Shown: positions 40,043 through 47,766 of the stretch, in pieces | Layout of the letters: each line of letters starts with the position of its first letter | Numbering within the stretch: the first letter of the stretch is position 1 | NCBI GenBank assembly: GCA_014190575.1 | Contig: BJGQ01000023.1 | Coordinates: 1-47,766 of the forward strand | Source of the DNA: Bacteroidota bacterium | Lineage (GTDB): Bacteria > Bacteroidota > Bacteroidia > Chitinophagales > UBA10324 | Reading direction: 5' to 3' | DNA length: 47,766 nt | Notes under the pieces: generated by a model | Told to the model about the DNA's origin: nothing | Databases searched by the model: none | The model's input: only the letters and a program-made list of their open reading frames with translations | Position numbers and translations under genes: made by a program

Positions 40043-41947
40043 ATGAATTCAAAATTTTACACACCTTTAGAAACAACAGCAAAAAGTAAAATTGAAAATT
40101 TCGGTTTTAAAAGGGTATCGAAAACGCTATTAATTATTTTAGCACTTGCTTATTCATCTTCAATTTTTGCGCAATCAATTCCTTTGGCTCCTACATCTGT
40201 AACTGCTACACCAGCAGCAGTTTGTCAAGGAAATTCCACTTCTTTAAAAGCTGTTTCCGCTGGAAATACAATTCAATGGTACACGGTTATGACCGATGGC
40301 ACCCCAATTGGCACAAGTGCAAGCGGAGCAAATTTTTCCGTTTCGCCAAGCGTAGCAACTACATATTATGCTGAAGCGTTTTCGCCTTTGGCAGTTGCAA
40401 GCGCTACGAGAACTGCAATAACAATTACAGTTAATACATTGCCTGTAATTTCATCAGTACCTGCTGATATAATGACCACTAACGAAATAGGACAATGCGG
40501 TAAGGTGGTTAGTTATCCTTCTGTTGTGGCTGTTGGAATTCCATCACCGAATATCCTTTATTCAAATGCATCAGGTTCAAATTTCGAAGTTGGAACTACA
40601 ACAGTTCTGACCACTGCGGTTAATTCATGCGGTAATTCTTCTTTGTCATTTGATGTAACCGTAAATGACAATGAACCACCATTGGTTGTTTCTCCTCCTG
40701 ATATTTCAATTTCTGCACCTGTTGGTTCAACATCAGTTAGTGGAATTAATTTAGGAACACCAACTGCATATGATAATTGCGGTTCGGTTACTATTACAAA
40801 TGATGCACCTTCTGTTTTTCCAGGAGGAGTTACTGTAGTTACATGGACAGCAACTGATTCATATGGTCATACTACAACTGCAACGCAAATGGTAAATGTT
40901 GCCGTTACTAATACTGCACCTCAGATTTCGGGCATGGCTACTTCAAGTGCCGGAAATCTTTTAGCTGCCGGATCTTCAACTGCACTTACCGTCAATTGGA
41001 CTGATGAAGCAACCGGAGGACCCTATGCTGTAGAAGTTAATTGGAATGATAATTCTTCTCCTACCATTTTAACCGGAATAAACATTCAAAGCGCAACTCT
41101 TTCGCATACTTATACTAACTCAGGAATTTATGAACCAATAATAAAAGTAACTGATGGTTCCAATGCTGTTGCCACTACTACTTTTCAATACATTGTGGTT
41201 TATGTAACCGGAAATCAATTCTCAACAGGAGGGGGAAATTTTACTGCACCTCTGGGTTCTTTAACTTCTAATTCCTCACTCAGCGGAAAAGTGAATATGG
41301 GCAGTAACTGCAAACCATCAAATAGTGGAGGTTTTCAGGGTAATATGGAAATGAATTTTCAGGGCGGAAACATTAAGTTTAAATCAGCATCGCCTACGAG
41401 CTGGGATTACCTGACTATTGGTGGCTGCTACTTAGCTGCCTTTAAAGGGTGGGGAACAGTGAACGGAACCGGCAACTATGGAATATTGGTTGTTCAATCT
41501 GATAAAGACCGTAACCCTTCATGTGCTAATAAGGTTCGCATAAAAATCTGGAATAAAAATGCAGGTAATGCAGTGATTTTTGATACGCAACCAGGTGATG
41601 CAGAAAATGCATTGCCAACTACAACTGTTCAAGGCGCCATTCAGGTGCATGTAAATAATGATTGCTCTGCCCGATTGGATGGTGAAATTCCAGCTGATGG
41701 AACCATCTCCACTTTAGTGCTGCCCAATCCATTCACTTCAACATTTACTGTAATGGTGAATTCTTTATCTGATGATAAAGTGCAGATTGAAATTTACGAC
41801 ATGGTGGGTAAGCTGATGCAAAGCATTGATGATGTAAACGCCAACATGCCTTTCACAGTTGAAAATAATTATCCGGCAGGTATGTATTTCGTGCGCATTT
41901 CGCAAGGTGCTAATATGGAGATTGTGAAAATGCTGAAGAACCAGTAA
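40043..41947 (+). CDS. Ig-like/HYR/PKD multidomain surface protein with T9SS type A tail
   Basis: The 634-residue protein has a signal peptide with an unusually long basic n-region (27 residues) and cleavage near FAQS (about residue 44). Domains in order: an Ig-like module (about 45-130), two HYR-like modules (about 131-213 and 214-290, each with a Cys pair or single Cys and the NDNEPP linker), a PKD-like module (about 291-388), and a domain (about 389-545; STGGGNFTAPLGSLTSNSSLSGK ... VRIKIWNKNAGNAVIFDTQPG) that resembles the post-COAP-1 type. A T9SS type A sorting domain (LPNPFTSTFTVMV ... IVKMLKN) is at the end. It is probably an adhesive or structural surface protein. A bidirectional terminator follows. 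Confidence 0.85.
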   Translation: MNSKFYTPLETTAKSKIENFGFKRVSKTLLIILALAYSSSIFAQSIPLAPTSVTATPAAVCQGNSTSLKAVSAGNTIQWYTVMTDGTPIGTSASGANFSVSPSVATTYYAEAFSPLAVASATRTAITITVNTLPVISSVPADIMTTNEIGQCGKVVSYPSVVAVGIPSPNILYSNASGSNFEVGTTTVLTTAVNSCGNSSLSFDVTVNDNEPPLVVSPPDISISAPVGSTSVSGINLGTPTAYDNCGSVTITNDAPSVFPGGVTVVTWTATDSYGHTTTATQMVNVAVTNTAPQISGMATSSAGNLLAAGSSTALTVNWTDEATGGPYAVEVNWNDNSSPTILTGINIQSATLSHTYTNSGIYEPIIKVTDGSNAVATTTFQYIVVYVTGNQFSTGGGNFTAPLGSLTSNSSLSGKVNMGSNCKPSNSGGFQGNMEMNFQGGNIKFKSASPTSWDYLTIGGCYLAAFKGWGTVNGTGNYGILVVQSDKDRNPSCANKVRIKIWNKNAGNAVIFDTQPGDAENALPTTTVQGAIQVHVNNDCSARLDGEIPADGTISTLVLPNPFTSTFTVMVNSLSDDKVQIEIYDMVGKLMQSIDDVNANMPFTVENNYPAGMYFVRISQGANMEIVKMLKNQ

Positions 41948-41974
41948 GAAATAATATTCGCAATTAGCTTTTTG

Positions 41975-42009
41975 AAAAAAAAGGCAACCGATTATGGTTG
42001 CCTTTTTTT
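41975..42009. terminator. Bidirectional intrinsic terminator
   Basis: A poly-A tract, GGCAACC, a 6-nt loop GATTAT, GGTTGCC and a T7 tract make a symmetrical hairpin. It serves the plus-strand gene ending at 41947 and the minus-strand S46 peptidase ending at 42047. Confidence 0.88.
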
Positions 42010-42046
42010 AATTTCAAATCAGATTACAATGAAATTTTACAAATTT

Positions 42047-44209
42047 TTATTTCACGAAAGTCATTTCATCAATCAATCGTTGTGCGCCAGCATATTTATC
42101 AATCACGAACATTACATAACGAATGTCAACTGCAATGGTGCGTTTTAAAATCGGGTCGAATTCAAAATCACCAGTCATTGCTTCAGAGTTTCCATCGAAT
42201 GCCAATCCAATCAAATCGCCATTGCCATTCAGCACACCACTTCCACTGTTTCCACCTGTAATATCATTATCACTGAGGAATGCAACCGGAATATCTCCGT
42301 TGAAAGCATAATCGCCGAAATCTTTTTTCTCATACAAGTCGCGCAATTTTTTCGGAACAATAAATTCATCGTTGGTCGGATCTTCTTTTTGCATCACTCC
42401 GGTTAAAGTCGAATACCAGTTGTAATGAACAGCATCGCGCGGATTGTAATCAGCAATTTTTCCATAAGTCAAACGAATGGTGCTGTTTGCATCGGGGTAG
42501 TATGGTTTGCTGTTGTTCATCAGGCGCATGCCTTGTAAGTATGTTCTGTTATCAGCTTTCACTGCGCCACCCAACGACATGGCAGAAGGAAACTGCGCAG
42601 TGAATGCCATTACTTTTTTCGCAAACAAAAATCCTAAATCTTTATCTAAAGTTTTTGAAGATGGTTTTGCGAGAAATGCATTCACCTTATCAGCAGAAAC
42701 GAAAACGCTTTTTGCAAAAACATCCGCTGCATATTTTTTAAATGATTCTTCTGGTGTAACAGCTTTGTATGCCGCTGTGATTTCAGAAATAAAAGTCCCT
42801 TGTTTATCAGCAGGCACGCCCTTGCTGAATGCAGTGAGATAAGCAACCATCACCTCCTGATCAACCGGCGCATAATATTTTACAAACTGATCAACAGTAT
42901 TGTTTTTCAATTTAGCGACCACCTCATCTTTTTTCGCAGCATCAATCGGTTCGGTTGTTAAAATATTATACAGGTCAGTAAATCGAGATGCGAATCCTGC
43001 AAATCCCAACGACATTAAATTATTTCCGTAAATGGTTGGTAAATTATTCGGGTGAAACTCATCGTATTTTTTCTTCAATGCAGGAAGCACTTTGCTATAA
43101 GTATTTTTTAAACTGTCGTTGCTCAATCCATTCACCCAATTGGTAAATGCAGCTTCTTCTTTTTGTTTTTTGCTCAGCATTTCATCAGAGATTCCGAAAC
43201 CGATTTGACCTTTAAATAATTTCCAAACATTGGCAACACTCGCATATTCTTCTGCTAATTGAATTCTGATTTTCGGATCAGCATCCATGTATTTTTTCAT
43301 GATCGCCAATTTCTGTTCCCACATGCCAACGAGCGCCGGATAAGTTTCTTTCAATGTTAAATCAATTGCGTAACTGCTGAGGTAACGATTGGTTCTACCG
43401 GGGAAACCAATGATCATAGCGAAATCATTTTTGTTGTACCCCTTCAACGAAATTTTCAAAAACTTTTTCGGATGATACGGAACATTGTCGGCGCTGTATT
43501 CTGCGGGCTTGTTATCCTTCCCACAATAAATTCTGAAAATGCTGAAGTCGCCGGTGTGACGAGGCCACATCCAGTTGTCGGTGTCGCCACCGAATTTTCC
43601 GATTGCAGAAGGTGGTGCGCCAACTAAGCGAATGTCCTTAAATGTTTCGAACACGAACAAATAATATTCAGATCCGCGAAACATTTCTTTTACATCCGCA
43701 TTGTATTGCGTGCCTGTTGTTGCGTTGGTCGAAATTTCTTTCATCGCTTTTGCAGCAGCAGTTTCGCGCGCTTGTCCATCCAATCCTTTTACAGCAGCTA
43801 AAACTTTATCTGTTACATTTTCCATTCGCACTAAAACAGAAACGAACATGCCTGCATTTTGCAACTCATCTTTTTTTGATGCTGCCCAAAAACCATCGGT
43901 GAGATAATCGTGATCAACCGAACTGTGATCGGTGATCGCACCATAACCACAGTGATGATTGGTCAAAACCAGACCATCCGCAGAAACAATTTCGCCTGTA
44001 CATCCGCCATCGAACCAAACGATTGCATCTTTTAACGAAGGATTGCTTTCGCTGTAAATATCATCGGCTGATAACTGCAACCCGAGCATGCGCATGGTTT
44101 CAATATTGTATTGCTTCACGAGCGAAAGCAACCACATGCCTTCATCAGCGCGAAGAAATGCAGGTGATATACCAAGAAAAATAAGGAGAGTAAGAAGGGT
44201 TTTCTTCAT
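42047..44209 (-). CDS. S46 family dipeptidyl peptidase (DPP7-like)
   Basis: This 720-residue periplasmic serine peptidase removes dipeptides from the N-terminus of oligopeptides. ATG 44209 (MKKTLLTLLIFLG) gives a clean signal peptide, while the longer frame overlaps the divergent promoter region. The S46 triad is visible: His85 (VLTNHHCGYG), an aspartate near 221 (RHTGDFSIF) and Ser655 (GGNSGSG). The residue 18 positions after the serine is Gly673 (LAFDGN); at this place DPP11 has Arg and DPP7 has Gly, which predicts preference for hydrophobic rather than acidic P1 residues. Such enzymes feed amino acid catabolism in proteolytic Bacteroidota. Confidence 0.93.
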   Translation of the reverse strand: MKKTLLTLLIFLGISPAFLRADEGMWLLSLVKQYNIETMRMLGLQLSADDIYSESNPSLKDAIVWFDGGCTGEIVSADGLVLTNHHCGYGAITDHSSVDHDYLTDGFWAASKKDELQNAGMFVSVLVRMENVTDKVLAAVKGLDGQARETAAAKAMKEISTNATTGTQYNADVKEMFRGSEYYLFVFETFKDIRLVGAPPSAIGKFGGDTDNWMWPRHTGDFSIFRIYCGKDNKPAEYSADNVPYHPKKFLKISLKGYNKNDFAMIIGFPGRTNRYLSSYAIDLTLKETYPALVGMWEQKLAIMKKYMDADPKIRIQLAEEYASVANVWKLFKGQIGFGISDEMLSKKQKEEAAFTNWVNGLSNDSLKNTYSKVLPALKKKYDEFHPNNLPTIYGNNLMSLGFAGFASRFTDLYNILTTEPIDAAKKDEVVAKLKNNTVDQFVKYYAPVDQEVMVAYLTAFSKGVPADKQGTFISEITAAYKAVTPEESFKKYAADVFAKSVFVSADKVNAFLAKPSSKTLDKDLGFLFAKKVMAFTAQFPSAMSLGGAVKADNRTYLQGMRLMNNSKPYYPDANSTIRLTYGKIADYNPRDAVHYNWYSTLTGVMQKEDPTNDEFIVPKKLRDLYEKKDFGDYAFNGDIPVAFLSDNDITGGNSGSGVLNGNGDLIGLAFDGNSEAMTGDFEFDPILKRTIAVDIRYVMFVIDKYAGAQRLIDEMTFVK

Positions 44210-44237
44210 GAGTTTTTTATCTTTTTTAAGAGTGGCG

Positions 44238-44264
44238 CAAATGTAAACAAGCAGATTACTTTTG
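44238..44264. promoter_or_regulatory. Divergent -7 elements of the S46 peptidase and MFS genes
   Basis: TACATTTG on the minus strand (44238-44245) faces the peptidase start at 44209, and TACTTTTG on the plus strand (44257-44264) faces the MFS gene. The boxes are only 11 bp apart, so each promoter's upstream region would overlap the other's -7 box. Clear -33 elements were not found for either. Confidence 0.4.
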
Positions 44265-44285
44265 AAAGGAAATTCCAAACTGATT

Positions 44286-45467
44286 TTGTCGCGCATTACC
44301 CGAAACATATTGATACTTTCATTGGTGAGTTTGCTCAATGATGTATCGAGCGAAATGCTGATACCGATTATGCCTTTGTATCTGAAATCAATTGGATTTA
44401 CTGTCGCATGGATTGGTGTTTTAGAAGGAGTGGCGGAAGCAACAGCGGGATTAAGTAAAATTTATTTCGGTCACTTGAGTGATAAAACAGGAAAGCGGAT
44501 TCCATTTGTGCGCATCGGATATTTTATGAGCGCCATTTCAAAATCAATGCTTGTACTTTCCACATTTACTGCATGGATTTTTACAGCGCGTTTTTCTGAT
44601 AAGCTTGGAAAAGGAGTTCGCACCGCAGCACGGGATGCCATGCTGAGCGATGAAACTACTGCTGAAAATAAGGGAGCCGTATTTGGTTTTCATCGTGCGT
44701 TTGATACAGCAGGTGCAGCACTCGGGCCTGTTGTTGCATTACTATTTCTATGGAAATATCCGAGAGATTATCAGGCGCTTTTTCTCATTGCTTTTATTCC
44801 ATCTATGCTGAGTGTGCTGTTCACTTTTTCTATTAAAGAAAAAATTCAAAAAGCAATTTCAAAATATAAACCCGGGGTGTTTCAAAGTTTTTCTTATTGG
44901 AGAACTGCTACTTCATCTTACAAAAAATTAATTCTTCCATTGCTGCTTTTTTCATTGGTGAATAGTTCGGATGCATTTCTGTTGCTGATGATGAAGCAGA
45001 TTGGAATGAGCGACACACAGGTTTTGATTCTTTATATTTTTTACAATCTTGTTTTCGCTGCTCTTTCATTTCCCATTGGAAAGTATGCTGATAAAATAGG
45101 ATTGAAATCCATTTTGATTTTCGGGTTATTGATTTACTGCATCTCATACACCGGAATGGCAATCACTCATTCGCAATTGATTTACTACTTCATATTTTTT
45201 GGTTACGGAATTTATTCGGCGAGTACCGATGGAGTTTCAAAAGCGCTCATTACTAATCTGGTTCCGAAAAGTGAAACCGCAACTGCCATCGGATTTTTTG
45301 CAGGCGCACAATCCATCTGCATTTTGTTGTGCAATGTGGCTGCCGGTTTTATCTGGCAGCAATTCGGAGCGCCGGTGGTTTTTATTGTTGCGGCTTCGGG
45401 GGCTTTGCTTACTGCAATTTTTCTGGGGGTGCAGAAATTGAAATTGATTACTTCTGAAAATTCATAA
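44286..45467 (+). CDS. MFS transporter
   Basis: This polytopic permease of about 393 residues has around 12 hydrophobic segments. It has the MFS loop motif GHLSDKTGKRIPFVRIGY between segments 2 and 3, a second copy-like GKYADKIGLKS between 8 and 9, and the conserved LNDVSSEMLIPIMPLYL start typical of one MFS subgroup. The substrate is unknown. No ATG is available before residue 32 of the longest frame. TTG 44286 (giving MSRITRNILILS) is preferred because the alternative TTG 44262 lies inside the predicted -7 box; this is not certain. Confidence 0.88.
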   Translation: MSRITRNILILSLVSLLNDVSSEMLIPIMPLYLKSIGFTVAWIGVLEGVAEATAGLSKIYFGHLSDKTGKRIPFVRIGYFMSAISKSMLVLSTFTAWIFTARFSDKLGKGVRTAARDAMLSDETTAENKGAVFGFHRAFDTAGAALGPVVALLFLWKYPRDYQALFLIAFIPSMLSVLFTFSIKEKIQKAISKYKPGVFQSFSYWRTATSSYKKLILPLLLFSLVNSSDAFLLLMMKQIGMSDTQVLILYIFYNLVFAALSFPIGKYADKIGLKSILIFGLLIYCISYTGMAITHSQLIYYFIFFGYGIYSASTDGVSKALITNLVPKSETATAIGFFAGAQSICILLCNVAAGFIWQQFGAPVVFIVAASGALLTAIFLGVQKLKLITSENS

Positions 45468-45482
45468 AATAATTTCACAACC

Positions 45483-45490
45483 TATATTTG
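45483..45490 (+). promoter_or_regulatory. Predicted -7 element of the TPR gene
   Basis: TATATTTG is a perfect TAnnTTTG match 60 bp before the ATG at 45551. A GTTGTTG / CAACAAC hairpin lies in the leader between them. No standard -33 was found. Confidence 0.4.
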
Positions 45491-45550
45491 GAAAATAAAA
45501 TCTCTCAGCAAAAAAGCCGTTGTTGATGTTTTCACCAACAACTTTCAATC

Positions 45551-47365
45551 ATGAAGCAAACCATTTTATTTCTACTTCTTCTTGTTCCTGTTTTCTCGTT
45601 TGCGCAAACCGAAATTCAGGATGCCAATCTTGCGCAGTACTATTATTCACAGGGAGATTATGATAAGGCACAGGTGCTTTTCGAAAAACTGTACAGCAAA
45701 AAACCGGACAACAATGATTACTACCAGGGTTATTACAACACGCTGGTTGCGCAAAAAAATTACGACGATGCAGTGAAAATGGTGAAGAAGCAAATTAAGC
45801 GCAATCCGAAAAATGCTTCGTACTACATTGACCTCGGACAGATTTATCAAACCACGGGCGACGAAAAAAATGCGCTCGCTTCGTTTAACACTGCAATTGA
45901 AAATCTCTCGCCCGACGCAGGGCAGGTGATTGGGTTGGCTACTTTATTTATGAATTCGGGAAAGTATGATATGGCCATTGCCACTTACCAGAAAGGACGA
46001 AAGCTGCTGAACAACAATGTGATTTTCAGTTACGAACTGGCAAATGTATTTGTGAAGAAGGGCGATGTTGCCGGAACAGTTAGCGCCTATCTTGACATTC
46101 TCGATAACAGTGAAAACGACATGAGTAATGTGCAGGGATTCCTGCAAAGTTTATTGGAAGACCAGAAATATGTAACCGAATTACAGACTCAGCTTTATCG
46201 TCGAATTCAAAAAAATCCGGACAACAATATGTATCCTGAAATGCTGATGTGGATGTTTGTGCAGCGCAAAGATTTTGACGGCGCACTGGTGCAGGCTAAA
46301 GCTTTGGATAAAAGAAACAAGGAACAAGGCGCGCGAGTTTTTCAATTGGGGCAGTCGGCTTATACCGAGGCTTTTTATGATGCATCAGTAAAATGTTATC
46401 AGTACATCATTGATGAATACGGTACGCATGGAAATTATTACATGGCAGCAAAAACAAATTTGTTGCAAACACTGAAAACAAAAATTACTGTCGCCAATAA
46501 TTATTCTGAATTGGATTTGAATACGCTTCGCAATAGTTATGAAACTTACCTTGCTGAATTCGGCAGAGGTGTGCAGACCATCGGAACACAGCGTGATTTA
46601 GCAAATCTGTTTGCCCGATACATTCACAATCTTGATTCGTCCATAGCAATTCTGAACACCACAATAAAACTTCGCACCAACGACAACAAATCAATCGCAT
46701 GGTGTAAACTGGATTTGGGTGATTACTATTTAATGAATAATGAAGTGTGGGATGCCATGCTCATGTACGGTCAGGTGGATAAAGATTTTAAAGATGAGCC
46801 GATAGCCGAAGAGGCGCGTTTCCTCAACGCAAAAGTGAGTTACTACACAGGTGATTTTGATTGGTCGAAAGCGCAATTGGATGTGCTGAAGGGTTCCACT
46901 TCGGAATTAATTTCGAATGATGCCATTGCACTTTCTGTTTTCATTCAGGATAATACCGGGCTCGATACTTCGTACGATGCAATGGGTTTTTATTCGAGAG
47001 CTGACTTACTGATTTATCAGAATAAAAACAGTGATGCCATCACCGCACTTGATTCCTTAGCTGCCAGATTTCCGGAGACTTCGTTGCTTGATGATATTTT
47101 GTTTGCGAAGGCACGGATTTATTTACAGCTACGGAATTTTGAAGAGGCCGCAAAAATGTTTCAGTCATTGGATGAATCATACTCCACCGATTTGCTGGGT
47201 GATGATGCAACTTTTCAGTTGGCCGAACTGGAAGAAAAATATTTGAACAACAAAGACAAGGCAATGGAATTATATAAAACCATTATGACCAAGTATCCCG
47301 GAAGCATCTATGTAATTGAGGCAAGAAAAAGATTCAGGGATTTAAGAGGAGATAATGTGAATTAA
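45551..47365 (+). CDS. Secreted tetratricopeptide repeat protein
   Basis: The 604-residue protein has a short signal peptide (MKQTILFLLLLVPVFSFAQ) and many TPR units. Clear ones are at residues 27-60 (YYSQGDYDKAQVLFEKLYSKKPDN) and 61-130 (KNYDDAVKMVKKQIKRNPKN, YYIDLGQIYQTTGDEKNALASFNTAI), with more in the C-terminal third (NFEEAAKMFQSLDESY). It is probably periplasmic, as a scaffold for protein-protein contacts. Its specific partner is unknown. It is followed 39 bp later by rpiB on the same strand. Confidence 0.85.
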   Translation: MKQTILFLLLLVPVFSFAQTEIQDANLAQYYYSQGDYDKAQVLFEKLYSKKPDNNDYYQGYYNTLVAQKNYDDAVKMVKKQIKRNPKNASYYIDLGQIYQTTGDEKNALASFNTAIENLSPDAGQVIGLATLFMNSGKYDMAIATYQKGRKLLNNNVIFSYELANVFVKKGDVAGTVSAYLDILDNSENDMSNVQGFLQSLLEDQKYVTELQTQLYRRIQKNPDNNMYPEMLMWMFVQRKDFDGALVQAKALDKRNKEQGARVFQLGQSAYTEAFYDASVKCYQYIIDEYGTHGNYYMAAKTNLLQTLKTKITVANNYSELDLNTLRNSYETYLAEFGRGVQTIGTQRDLANLFARYIHNLDSSIAILNTTIKLRTNDNKSIAWCKLDLGDYYLMNNEVWDAMLMYGQVDKDFKDEPIAEEARFLNAKVSYYTGDFDWSKAQLDVLKGSTSELISNDAIALSVFIQDNTGLDTSYDAMGFYSRADLLIYQNKNSDAITALDSLAARFPETSLLDDILFAKARIYLQLRNFEEAAKMFQSLDESYSTDLLGDDATFQLAELEEKYLNNKDKAMELYKTIMTKYPGSIYVIEARKRFRDLRGDNVN

Positions 47366-47404
47366 AATTCGCCCCGCTATTTTACATTCGTAAAAAATTT
47401 CAAG

Positions 47405-47766
47405 ATGAAAAAAATTGCCCTTGGCTGCGATCACGCAGGATTTGAATATAAAGAAGCGGTAAAAAAAATGCTGACTGAAGCCGGATATCATGTACATGAC
47501 TTCGGAACTAACTCGCTTACTTCAGTTGACTATCCTGATTTTGTGCATCCGGTATGCAATGCCATTGAACATGCGAAAGCAGATGTTGGAGTTTTGTTAT
47601 GCGGCTCGGCGAATGGTGTTGCCATTACTGCAAACAAGCACCAGCACATTCGTGCGGCTTTGTGCTGGATGAAAGAAATTGCTGAACTCTCACGCCAGCA
47701 TAATAATGCAAATGTGATTTGTATTCCTGCGCGTTATACTTCCATGGAACAGGCAAAACAATTAGT
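47405..47766 (+). CDS. rpiB: Ribose-5-phosphate isomerase B (partial)
   Basis: The frame runs off the right edge after about 120 of the usual ~145 residues. RpiB interconverts ribose 5-phosphate and ribulose 5-phosphate. The start MKKIALGCDHAGFEYKEAV and the catalytic cysteine region GVLLCGSANGVAITANK (Cys66) are standard for the LacAB/RpiB family, as is the HNNANVICIPAR motif. A TACATTCG sequence at 47383-47390, one mismatch from TAnnTTTG, lies 14 bp upstream and may be its promoter. Confidence 0.95.
   Translation, partial: MKKIALGCDHAGFEYKEAVKKMLTEAGYHVHDFGTNSLTSVDYPDFVHPVCNAIEHAKADVGVLLCGSANGVAITANKHQHIRAALCWMKEIAELSRQHNNANVICIPARYTSMEQAKQL

Overview
This window is AT-rich chromosomal DNA from a member of the Bacteroidota, probably a free-living Bacteroidia lineage; I cannot fix the order from this sequence. 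The case rests on several Por/type IX secretion (T9SS) type A C-terminal sorting domains, a giant SprB-repeat adhesin, an S46 dipeptidyl peptidase, WbqC and LOG family genes, and many upstream matches to the Bacteroidota promoter -7 element TAnnTTTG. No rRNA, tRNA, CRISPR array, insertion sequence or prophage was seen. Gene density is high, and most entries are intact, full-length genes.

Layout. 1-5.1 kb: the tail of a T9SS cargo gene with its terminator, a small membrane protein, a front-end type fatty acid desaturase, aspS, rpsT and an FkbM methyltransferase. 5.1-7.7 kb (minus): grpE and dnaJ, with a TlpA/ResA-like thiol-disulfide protein upstream. 7.8-13.8 kb: a surface-glycan style cluster (sulfotransferase, membrane-linked glycosyltransferase, SAM methyltransferase with a Trm112-like N-terminus, WbqC-like protein), then on the minus strand a sugar nucleotidyltransferase and a nitronate monooxygenase/FabK-like flavoprotein. 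14.1-18.5 kb: a GxxExxY protein, rlmN, an amidohydrolase and purH. 18.7-25.2 kb: the rod-shape operon mreB-mreC-mreD-mrdA(PBP2)-rodA with a metallo-beta-lactamase-fold hydrolase at its end, and a convergent LOG family gene.

26.3-41.9 kb is the surface-protein island and the most unusual part. One uninterrupted 9,987-bp gene encodes a 3,328-residue secreted protein built from about 41 modules. Two repeat families alternate in blocks: SprB-type modules of about 75-78 residues, and cysteine-rich modules of about 68-69 residues, with about six cysteines per module in most units. A globular domain and a type A sorting domain follow. Next come a T9SS cargo protein, a protein with YadA-head-like repeats and a phage-like C-terminus, and an Ig/HYR/PKD protein that also carries a T9SS tail. 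42.0-47.8 kb: a DPP7-like S46 peptidase, a divergent MFS transporter, a secreted TPR protein, and the start of rpiB.

The genes suggest a cell that puts much of its coding capacity into envelope building (MreBCD-PBP2-RodA), a modified and possibly sulfated surface glycan, and very long disulfide-rich adhesive fibres exported by T9SS. The T9SS apparatus is not in this window.
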